NCBI RefSeq assembly: GCF_000003815.2
Contig: NC_049989.1
Coordinates: 4,683,141-4,747,140 of the forward strand
Length of the DNA: 64,000 nucleotides
Reading direction: 5' to 3'
Source: Branchiostoma floridae
Lineage: Eukaryota; Chordata; Leptocardii; Amphioxiformes; Branchiostomatidae
This document shows, one piece after another, positions 28,401 to 40,400 of the stretch. Below the pieces are notes generated by a model, which saw only the letters and a list, made by a program, of their open reading frames with translations, was not told the DNA's origin and did not search any database. Each line of letters begins with the position of its first letter. The stretch's first letter is position 1. The translations under genes and the position numbers were made by a program.

Positions 28401-31400
28401 AGTAAGGTCCATATTTACCAACCAAGACACAAGATAAGATAAAGGGTCGTTAGGCATGTCAAATGACGTCTGAAATATAACCAATTTAAACATGAGGTTC
28501 AGTCCGTAGTGTTGGGTTTGGCAGGGCAGCCGTGGCGACTACGACTGGTGCCAATTTTCAACAATAACATGAAATAATCATTGACACTTATGACTATACT
28601 TTTAAAAAGTGTGATTTGTTAGGTGCTATACAACATTTTCTCCTCCGCTGGCAGACTCAGAATATATCATGGCACCAAATGGGAATAAGGTGCAGTGCCC
28701 AAAAGTCGATAGATCGATGATGACTTTCGATTGAACACGTAACCATGGAGGCTTTTAACATGCATGCATTATGTTTGTCGGCGAGTGAACTGAATCGCAT
28801 TGAGAGGAATTCATGAAACGGTTCAACTCAGGCCACTGATAATAACTTTCATATATATCATGCACATCTGGTGTTTGCGTTTCAGTGCTTATTGTGTGTG
28901 AAATATGTAAGGCGTAGACGACACGTATCTATTCTCACCTCGTTTGAAAATTGTGCGATGAATTCCACAGTAAACGTGTTACAATCACTTCCGTTATCCG
29001 TCAGCTGTCGGCCCTAATTGGTACTTTAAATGCAGACTACACGATAAAAACTGTGTCAGACGTAAGTCAAGATCCTCGTTTCAGATGGCGCGGCCCTACT
29101 CGCGATCTTGTCGTAGGAACATAAGATTGTAGTCTTGTGAACTAGTGTGTATCCATCCTTGTAACGTAAGAATTTGATATCAGATATGATATCTGTGGTA
29201 ATAATGTTGTTTGACAAATGAACCTCATTTTTACAACTCCATTCATCTTTGTCAACTCTAAACTATAACCAAAACTTATGACGAACAGCCTACGCACCTA
29301 CGTGTACACTTTCCCCTAGTTGCATTTCTATTCCAAAGTCAAACTCAATTTAAATTTTCTCTAATAGCAATTCTGATGATATACATTTATATATACCGAC
29401 TGTGCCAGTAAAAAGGAGAATAGCTAACTCTGTGTTCAAAAACACGTGTCCTGGTTTGCCAATCGTGACATATTCATCACGTCACCGGAACGTACTGCGC
29501 CTGCGCGAACCCTGGTGGTTTGGGGCTTGGTTTGGTCAACGTTGCATTGAAATCCTGCTTGTTGCACAGTATATGTTAGAGACATGGTTTCATGTAAAAC
29601 GTACACTGGATTTTATCCTTATATACGCACGTACTTTCTTAAATGTGGCCCTTTAGTAAACCGGGGGTTTAGCAAGGTTTAGCATGTCTATACTTTTCGC
29701 GCAGGCGCAGTACGTTCCGGTGACGTGCTGACATATTCGCAATTGCGCAACGAGTGTTGTTCGTATGTCGATTTCTCGGCGATGACCAATGATATGCAAT
29801 ATCAAGGTATACATATGACATGTTAGTTTGGAGTATCTTGGTTTTAACGTTCCCGAAATGTAGCGCTTGTGCAAACAGCAAGTTTAGATCGTATAGCCTG
29901 ACTATTACGGTTCATGGTAGGTCAGTGCATGAAGGTTATACAGTTAAAGAGTCAAAAGTAATAAGTCTACTCCTGGACTAAATAAGCGTGAGAAACTGGA
30001 TCAGACGTTCATCTCGCCTGTTTAAATTAGGTATCAACTCGTGTACGGAAAGTAATCCATGCGTGTAAAAATCCTAATATCACACAATCATCAATACTTC
30101 ATATACCATTTATGCTCCCATTATGACAGAAAGGATCGGATAGGGTGGGGATGACTTCCCCGCTGGTGGGCTTAGCAGGGAAACTCAAAACGACACAGGC
30201 AGCAAATGTTATCGCTAAGGCTAAAGGCTAGCTTTACACAATGCGCTATGAGCCATCCAGGTCCGACGGTAGGGACTGTGAACATGTGCTTCTCTAGTAC
30301 ATGTATATAACCTTGTTGCGTCTGGCGGAAGTGGTGACCGATGCCATACCCTTTCTGCTTGTGTCTGTGGATATACTAGTACGTGGTCTATGTTAAGACG
30401 TGACCTTCGACAGCAGACGCTCTGAGACTAAAGAGGGTTTTTGACGCCAATGACCTGTCAAAAGAAACCCTCTCCTGACTCGCCTGTAGTAGTGGTAGAC
30501 ATCACCCAAGGGCGTCAACACTTGAGCGGAACTTGAATGACATGGGGAGGAACGTGGTGCTCTGTGTGGAATATCCTGAGGGTTTCGGGTTCAAACCTGG
30601 CCCTGCATTTTGATCAATCATCCTCTCATAATCCCTGTTGCAACTTGACAGTCTTGCTTTCAATATGACACAAAAGATGACAATGTGAAAAACAAAAACA
30701 TGAGTGTTACAGACAACAAGCACAAACGCGATCCCTATCTTTGCGTTACTGTAAGGCCAAAACAAAAGAAAAGTAAAGTAAATCACATGAACACAGTTAC
30801 GTTCGAAAAACTATCTTTTTTTCGCAAACGTCATGTTGTATAACCCCTGACGTACTCTTGTAATAATGCATTGTCATTAGTCTCTACCAGCACTCCGGAT
30901 CGCTGGAAGCTCTGGCGGTGCTCTTTATTTCCAGCCAACCCAGAACGCCGATATAAATTGGATTCTGGGGTACTTACAAAGGGGGATTGTACGGGATTAA
31001 TGCACACAAATGGTGTTACAGTTCTAATTGCGCCTTACCAGTAACAAAGATACGGAAAGAAGCCCGCTATTCATTGCACATCCGCCTACCTCATTTCCTA
31101 CAATCCTACTGTAGTTTTAAGGTGCGCCGATGTGACACCACTCGGATACTACTACAATAGGACAGAAATTGTGCATCGAGTTGTGTTAGCAAAACTGCTT
31201 TTCTTGTTTACACCAAGACCAACGATTTGTAGATGTTGTTTTGGTGCGCGCTAAACCAAGGGAATCTAAAACCCTTGGGCAATGTGAAACATTTCGGAAT
31301 ACTCATTTCTACAACACGCGGTTACCACTGTGTTTGCCGATGGCCCCTACACAAATGCCGTGTTCAACATACTAGGAACATAGTCATCGATGGCATCAGG

Positions 31401-34400
31401 ATATATAGATACCGCCTGGTATGGATTCGAAGAGAGTTGAACGTGTGTGTGCGTCGTGTTTGCCGGTGTGGGTACAGAGTCCCGCAGGTACCGCAATGTC
31501 AACCAGGTCTGGACAAAGAACACCAAGGGCACAGCAACTGAACAACGACATTGTTCGCCTATGGGGCTTTTTTGGGCTCAATAGTATTGATCGGAAGGAG
31601 CATGCAGGGGTTTAAAGGGACCGGGTGTTCGCCATTAAATGGCCACGGCACGCACTGGTTCCGCGCCACGGCGCATGCGAGACATCTATCATCACCATAG
31701 ACACAGCCCGCAGCAACACATGCCGCACACGATAAAATCATTACAAAGGAAAAAAAACAATAAAAATAACTAACATTAGCCTCTACCAAGCTCCACAGGT
31801 CGCTGGAAAAATAGTAAAAAAAAATTGCAAATAAGACAGAAAATACGTCAGAGGAGTACAGTTTGCGCCAGGCCGGCCAACACTCCACGGCTTTTGTTCC
31901 TAACTTGGCCAACGTCCCCTTATTCGTCCAAGAGGGAGTCTGGTAGAGACTAAACTAATAGAGCAATAGCCACCATAGAGCAATACACCTGTGACTCTCT
32001 ACACTGTGGCTACACAAACATCAGTGGAAAGTAAAACGAACACATTGCGAAGAGGCAAGGTCATTTTACTCTACAAGTAGCTTAGGGTCCAGACGGCAAG
32101 GTCGCGACCATTGTCAACCTGCCTGCCAAGGTCAACCTGCCGGACAAGGTCAACAGCCATTCAATAATGGACAGAAGTTAAGAACCCGCATGCCTTTCTC
32201 TAAGCATTTGTAGCCCCTACAGTCTTCGGTGCGAATAATCTTCAAACAGTGTCTTCGTGTAGAGTAGGGGTAAAACAACCCAAGGCTTCTTAGGACAAGT
32301 ATCACGGTCTGCAGTTGGAAGTGCATTGATATCACAGTAGTGTTTCGTGTTAGGTTACCCTCTGTTGACTCATGTTAATGAGGTTGGATTGTTTAGTATT
32401 CCAAATAAAATCCGAAAGCTTCTTTTTTTATTTCAATAACCAATCAGCTTCAATAGAGAATAAATCAAAAGACAATTAAGGCGTACAATCGTTCTTCGAT
32501 GAGGCGCCGACATGCCAGGCTATATTCTTTTTCATATCTTAGCAGATCTAACACTGCGCACTTCAGGGTTATATAATATGTAAATACAGCCTAATAGGAT
32601 CTACTTTATTGATGACAACTGCAATGCTTTTGAGTTTAGCGAGAAATTGTGAAAATTAAATTCATATGTCGGACATATGCATGACGCAAAAACCTGAGTT
32701 ATTGTGCGACACGCATTTAGCGTCGTGTTCATGAAAAATGGCCACTAGATGGACATCCTTCGCCAATCAAAGAACACATTACATCTTTTTTGAAAACTAT
32801 AGCCCAAGAAAGCTCGTACCGTCCACACATGTACATGTACAGGTGAACTACAGAGCAGAATCATGACTGAGCAGGGCGAAGCTGTCAGGCGATAATGTAT
32901 CGCAGGTGTGAAGACGGTATCAGATGTAAGTCTGGCGAGGCAGGGTACCGTATCAGGCTCGCGCACGCGGATAATCTAACCAGCACTCCGGGGCGTCCAC
33001 ACAATAACTGTCCGAGGCTAGGGTGGCGGATAGATCCTATCCGGGATTTCATGTTCACCGGAAGTGATGTAAGGGCCGCAGTGCGCATGACCACAGACTT
33101 AGCTCGAAACCAGAAACATGGACATTTCTGATGGGTGAGCGCGGTGGAGGGAGAACACACGAAAATTTTACTTTTGTCGGCTGCTTGGACGTTTTGTTGA
33201 AGTGACAGTAGCTTCTCTGCGTAAAGAACAAGCTCCCGGATCCCCTGATAATAGGTAAGGCGAAATGTAATGTAATTTCTTGGCTCATTTTTCTCCAAAA
33301 TGTCAGCAATCACTGACAGAAATCCAGTCGACAGTCGAAGAAAAACAACAGTACATGTTACTAAGATAGTAAGAAATGTCTTCATATCATACCAATTGAT
33401 CGACGTGTACCCAGGACATATTTTTGAAGTGATTACTTGTCTGGCTCCGTGGCGGGTGTTATATTCTGCCGTTCAACACATGGTAGTTTTACTGGTGGTC
33501 TGTGGCAATGACAATCATGATCTTTATATTTGCATACTAGTATTCCTACCAACCTGAGCTAAATGCAATGACGAGAGAGTTAGATAAATTAAGTATACAA
33601 TGTAGGTGTAAAGAGGTTACATTTTATATCTAAAATCTACAGAGTCTCTTCTCTCATTTAAAAACTTGTGTAAACGAATTTACAGAGCTTTCCCAGTACG
33701 TTGTACTCTTTATACTTGATTGAACGTTATGTGAGTAAGGTGCCTTTCCTTTGCCTATAGACCAGATAAGGCATTATACAGGTGAATAGGGTGCCTTTCC
33801 TTTGCCTATAGACCAGATAGGGCATTATACAGGTGAATAGGGTGCCTCACTTTTGCCTTTAGACCAGAAAGGGCATTATACAGGTGAGTAAGGTGCCTTT
33901 CCTTTGCCTATAGACCAGATAGGGCATTATACAGGTGAGTAAGGTGCCTTTCATTTGCCTATAGACCATGTAGGGCATTATACAGCTGAGTATGGTGCCT
34001 TTCCTTTGCCTATAGACCAGATAGGGCATTATACGGGTGAGTCAGGATCCGTCCTGTCCTGGACAAAGTATTGCGGTCAAACCAGAATGGCTTTCGTCAA
34101 GGACGTTCGACCTCAGCTCACCTCCTTGCACTTTGGCGTATTGTAGAAGAACTGAGGAACTTTGATAAGGAAGCTGTACTTGTGTTTATCGATTTCCGTA
34201 AGGCTTTCGATTCTATTGATCGCGACAAATTGTTCTTAATTTTAGATGCTTATGGTATTCCTCCAGATGTTGTCAGCGCAGTTAAAGCCATGTATGTAGA
34301 TACTTCTGCTGTAGTAGTTACCCCTGATGGAGAGACAGATCCATTCAGTATCAAAACTGGTGTTTTACAGGGGGACCCCCTTGCCCCATATCTCTTTATC

Positions 34401-37400
34401 ATATGTTTGGATTATGCAATGCGGACATCCATCACAGACACAGACGGTCTCACTCTACACCGTCGCCGTAGTCGTCGCTACCCGGCGGAGACCCTTCCCG
34501 ACCTTGATTTTGCAGATGACATCGCCCTTCTTGAAGACTCAATCAAATTCGCCCAAGACCTTCTTTACAGAGTCGAAGCAGCATGTCAAACTATTGGACT
34601 GTACCTCAATGCATCAAAAACTAAATTCATTCATTTAAATCCCACATCTATAGAGCAGCTCTATACCTCTGAGGGGTCCGCAATCGAGAAGGTTACCGAC
34701 TTTAAATATCTGGGGGGCTACACTGATGTAAAACATGACATGGAGGTTAGAATTGGCCAAGCATGGAGTGCCATACATGCGCTCCAAAAAATTTGGAAAT
34801 CCCACCTCAAAAAACAAACAAAAACTAGAGTATTACAGTCTTGTATTATCTCAATTCTACTTTATGGTTGTGAGTCTTGGACAATGAACACTTCTCAGAC
34901 CAGGAAACTGGATGGTTCCTTCACTAGGATGTTACGTGTGGTATACAACAAACCCTGGTGGGAACACACAACAAACAAAGAACTGTACGGGACTCTTCCA
35001 TTTATTTCAACTGAAGTCAGGCGACGCCGGCTAAGACTTGCTGGACATGTTGTTCGACACGTTGAACCAGCCAGTAAATTACTTTTTTGGTCCCCAGAGG
35101 CAAATAGGAGACGAGGACATCCTTGTCTCACACTTAAGAACATTATTGAGACAGAGACTGGTTTGCATGATATGGACCTCGTTGAACTGATGAGGGATAG
35201 AACACTATGGAGGTTAAACTGTGTAGATGCTCCAACTTGTTAAGTATGATTATGTATGTATGTATGTAGGTGTGTTTTGTTTGACTATAGACCAGATAGG
35301 GTATTATACATTTGGTTACGGTGCCTTCCTTTTACTATAGACCAGATAGGGCTTTATACGGGTGAGTAAGTTGTGTTTTGTTTGATTTTAAACCATATAG
35401 GGTATTATACAGGTGATTAAGGTGTGTTTCCTTTGACTAAAAACCAGGTAAGACACTATACAGGTGAGTAAGGTGTGGTTCCTGTGACTGAAAACCAGGT
35501 AAGACATTATACAGGTGAGTAAGGTGTGGTTCCTGTGACTAAAGACCAGGTAAGACACTATACAGGTGAGTAAGGTGCCTTTCCTTTGACTATAGACCAG
35601 GTACGACACTGTACAGGTGTTTAAGGTGTGTTTATTTGACTATAGACAAAGGAAACACACATTACACACCTTACTTACCTGTGCAGTGTCTCACTTGGTC
35701 TTGGTGTCAAAGAAAATACACCTTACTCACCTGCCAGAAGCTCACCTGGACTGTAATCAAAGAAAACACACCTTTCTCACCTTTACAGTGTTTCACCTGG
35801 TGGAAACACTCCTTTCTCACCCGTATAATGCCCTATATGGTCTATACTCAAAGGAAACACACCATACTCACCCGTATAATGCCCTATCTGGTCTATACTC
35901 TATAGTCAAAGGAAACACACCTTACTCACCCGTATAATGCCCTATCTGGTCTATAGTCAAAGGAAACACACCTTACTCACCCGTATAATGCCCTATCTGG
36001 TCTATAGTCAAAGGAAACACACCTTACTCACCCGTATAATGCCCTATATGGTCTATACTCAAAGGAAACACACCTTACTCACCCGTATAATGCTCTATAT
36101 GGTCTATACTCAAAGGAAACACACCTTACTCACCCGTATAATGCCCTATATGGTCTATAGTCAAAGGAAACACATCTTACTCACCCGTATAATGCCCTAT
36201 CTGGTCTATAGGCAAACAAACATGCCCTACTCACCTGTACAGTGTCTTACCTTGTCCACCTGTATTGTGTCTTGCCTGTTCTCTAGACAATGAAACAGCA
36301 CCTTACGTACCTGTACAGTGCCTCATCTCTCACAAAGGTTACTCACCTTACTCAACTGTGAAGACCTCACCTTGTCTGTACTCAAAGGAAATACACCTTA
36401 CTCGCCTGTACAGCATTCCAATTGGTCTTTATTTGGTCTAAGAAATCAAACCTTACTCACTTCTAAGGAACCCCCCCTTATCCATATCTTTGTCTTATTT
36501 CATTCTTTTAAAAATAATTTGCCAGTCGGTATGATTTAAAAAAGGCTTTTTTTTACATTGCAGGTACCAGTGACAACGCCTATGCCACATGGAAACCTAC
36601 ATTTTAAACTGCCTGCATTTCTATTACCCAATTTGTTGATATTCTTAGCTTGTCTTAAAAGTTTGGATTTTTGAAGCTTCTATATAAATATTGTGATCTT
36701 CTAAAACCCCAATTTATCTTGAAGATGATTGAACTTTTTTCCAACTTGTATAACAGATGAAATGTATAAATATTGCAGTGCACATTGAGATGTGGTCTGT
36801 GTTTGACATTAAGCATATATTTTGAGGTTGTGTTTGGCATTGTAAAACTTCATATAGTTGTAAGATGACAATGCTTTGGAGACAAGACTTTGGACATCAT
36901 GGTCAGATGTTGAGAAGATGAAAAGAAGGCCTCTTCTTCAAGGAACATTGAGATACTGTATAGATTAAACATTTAAAGGGTAGCTAATTGTTGGAGTCCA
37001 GTCCTCTTCCCCAACAGTTGCTTGTCAGGTGGAGGAAGCAGACCAAAATGAAAAAGACCAGGCTAAGGAACTACTAAGTATAGTACATGTATCTTGAATA
37101 TTTGTCATATTTACACTTGTACATTGCTATAATTTAAAGTAGACGTCTCTCTTTGGTTGACAACAAATTTGAAAAAGTCATGCATACTCGTCTAGGGGAC
37201 ATATGTACATTCTAAAGTGCTGACTTGATGTAAAGATTTTATCAAGAGGTTGCATACTGTAAAAGCCACTAGGTCTGGTTCATGATATGGAATAATAAAT
37301 GTAATTTTCAATCATTTTGGCTTGAGCAGTAGTAAATTAACATATACATGTGAACGAAAGGACTCACATAATGTGAATCTTCACATTTATTCATAGTGCC

Positions 37401-40400
37401 CCAGGCAGGCCCTCTTTCAGGTGTTTTGTGACATGAAAATTATTTGCGGGAATGTTAGTGTAAGTGCAACTGTACATATAGATGCATTTTTAATGAGGAC
37501 CAATGCATTTCTAAGATCTCTGATGCATGCTGCATGTCTGCCTGCCAGGCTAGTGTGGTAGCTCTAAAGATCTTAGACACTTCAGAAAGTTCAGTATTAT
37601 AATGTACAATGATGTAGTGTTACAACAATGGCTGTGACATTTCAGAATTACAATATTCAATGATGTATTAAATGTTACAACAATGGCTGTGAAGTCACAT
37701 GAGTTTTGAAGTTTTAATGACATGTATATTGGCAGGACTGTGGTTGGGGGTTTATGATTCTTTAGTCTTTCTTGTGGTATTTTCCAACACCTTTCTTTAG
37801 AGCACCCAAACATCAATAACTTACACTAACGATACCATACTACCACCAACTTGCTTCTATTATAGTTTTAAGAAATAAAAATTTACAGCTTGTTGTGTGC
37901 TGAAAACCGTTGAACCAGAAACAACAGTTCAATTCTATCTGTGCTTCAAACCGACTTTCTTCTGACAGTAACGTAAAGCCACTGATGGGACCACATCTGG
38001 TAACGTTATAGTTATACTTATAGATTAACACCACATGAAGAAAATAGCGCTGACCTACATTTTTGACATCCAGTTTTTGTTCTAGTTTCTTTCCTGTTAT
38101 ACTTCATTCTCATTATAATTAAAAGCACACTTAATTAACCGTTCAAACGCTCCCGAGTTAAAGCCTCAACAGTGCACACACAACGTTAGCATTGGAGTAT
38201 AACGTTAGCTCGCATTTCGTACAAAAACTGGGCAGAAACACGATCGAAAAACTCACCATTTCCCCCGAATAGCTTGTTATCCTTTTTAATTTCTGAATAG
38301 TTGGTCAGTGTTTATTTCTTAAAACTGTTAAGTGTTTCCTCGAAATCTTTGAGTGAATTAATAAAGATTTCATATGTTGCATTGGCAACTAACTGCGATC
38401 CGACGACGGCAGGCGATAGTTTCGCAGCCATGGTTGCTCGGTCGTTCCCAAGGCACAGTGCAACGCACACCCTGGGAACGAGGTCATACGTCACGGGTCA
38501 GAGGTCACAACATGAAATCCCGGATAGGATCTATCCGCCACCCGAGGCTAGGCCCGGCTCCGTGTCTGCTCCATGTTTAGGTATCGCCTTCGCAAATAGC
38601 GTCGATAGAGACGCGCGTGACCTTTGACCATATGTTGATTTTACGTTCCCCCAAAAATACAGTAGGGGGTGTCTAAAAACGCGCACGAAACTCTGGTCAG
38701 ACCGGGACAGGCGTCACAAACGTCCCCGAACTTTGTCGGCTCGGACATGTATGATATGCATGACCCCCCGTTATCACCTGACTAGGCTGGATTATAAACA
38801 ACACCCGCGTCATTATGGAGGTTTTCAGGCCCTCCGGCTTTCAAAGGAACATGTTTGTATGCATGCATAATACGCGCGATCGAATTTCTCTCTCCGGCCG
38901 CCACACACACACACGTACAGCGCGCCCGCCAGACCTCAGGATCTCTACTCTCACGTTAATGATTCACCAATGCCACCAGCGCCTTGTAAAGAGAGCGATC
39001 ATGTCGTAAACAACACTAAGGAATTACACATTAAGGAACAAAAGGGCTGCAAAGACGAATGCAAACCACAAACACTCCCACAAACAGAACGCCACAAATG
39101 AATCAGTAACGTAGGCTTGATCACACGCTAACACGTCAAATACTGATCTGCCGAGGGAAAAACAAAGGAAAACGATATCTGAAATATCCGTCTGGGCTTA
39201 TCTTTATACGTGTATATGTGCCCTTTGAACATAACTACTCATTTTAACGCGAGTCGAACCATTTCATGGTTAAGACACGCGTAGGTTGACCCGAAGTCAA
39301 TTGGATAATAAAAACGAACACAGACTTACGCAAAGCTAGTCCATTGTCATCTTTTATGTCGGTCTTAATAGTATAAGACAAGTAGAATACACGTATCAGC
39401 ATTCTGTATTCGATATTGCCAGTATGTAATATGTCATACAAAAGGTTGATAGATGGAATGAACTCCAGTTTCTTCATATAGCCAGACCCTGTGGTCGCGT
39501 CCTTGCCCCTTCTCGTTCATCATGCGACGATATCATACAAACGTCTAATCTTATCACGAACTAAATCTGACTCCGTAATTCCAGACAACGGAACGATATG
39601 GAGAGATTGTCCTGTATGCAGGTAACAACGTGTCGTATGGAACAACGAAGTCATATATATTTTTACAAATATCAATAAAATTATTTTGACACTATCTGAG
39701 AAGCGACTTATAATTAAAACCCATAATCATTTAAAGTAGGTGACACGATGTTGCAAGCGTAGCGATATGAAGAGATTGTCGTTCTCTGTATGTAACTACG
39801 TAGCAACGTGTCGTATGGAACAACTATGTCATTAATATATTTGTACAAATAAAATAAAGTCTGAGGAAATTATTTTGACACGATCTGAGAAGCGACTTAT
39901 AACCAAAAAACCATAATCAATCAAAGTACGTGATACGATGGTATACACGCACAGTTATGATATGTCTATAAACAACAGTGTACCGTTGAAAGACTGTCAC
40001 CCCCCCTGCGAATATTCTGTACAATATTCTACACAATGAGAAATAATCTCTCTCTGAACGATGGACGTCTGCCAACGTTAAAACAGTCTCCACCTCAAGT
40101 GAAGACAACGCTGAGCCGGTAATACGGTAAACGGGAGAGAAATAAATGGCCGGTTTACATGACAGACGGTTCAATCCCAGCGGACACGATCCAGTCGCTG
40201 TACCGAACCCGTGTACCGATCGGAAACCTTAAATCATGACACAGAAAAGGCGGACAGTCGGCCAGGCTTGGATGTAGAAACCCGCGTCCATTGACATTAA
40301 AGGGCCACATACGTAACACAAGAGACATAGTAGGTTTATATCGCTTAACAGTGCTATGTTATCACTGTAGGTCCAAATATGAAGAAGCTTAAGTAAGAAC

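Larger units (their letters stand above)
26646..33729. other. KDM2 intron, middle part
   Basis: No exon recognised. It contains the TIR elements at 29476 and 31777, a solo MITE end at 30878 and the dispersed repeat at 33000. A 41-bp imperfect hairpin (agagggttt against aaaccctct) lies at about 30432-30472. Confidence 0.5.

Noticed and set aside
35937-36293. 118-codon frame with repeated [17 protein letters not shown] as a protein gene
   Set aside because: It lies wholly in the 51-bp minisatellite; the unit length is a multiple of three, which alone keeps the frame open.
38056-38092. Minus-strand stretch reading KLDVKNVGQ as the missing KDM2 micro-exon
   Set aside because: Only DVK and a nearby VG fit; the preceding residues do not match the MPDPDFTV segment and the splice phases do not work.
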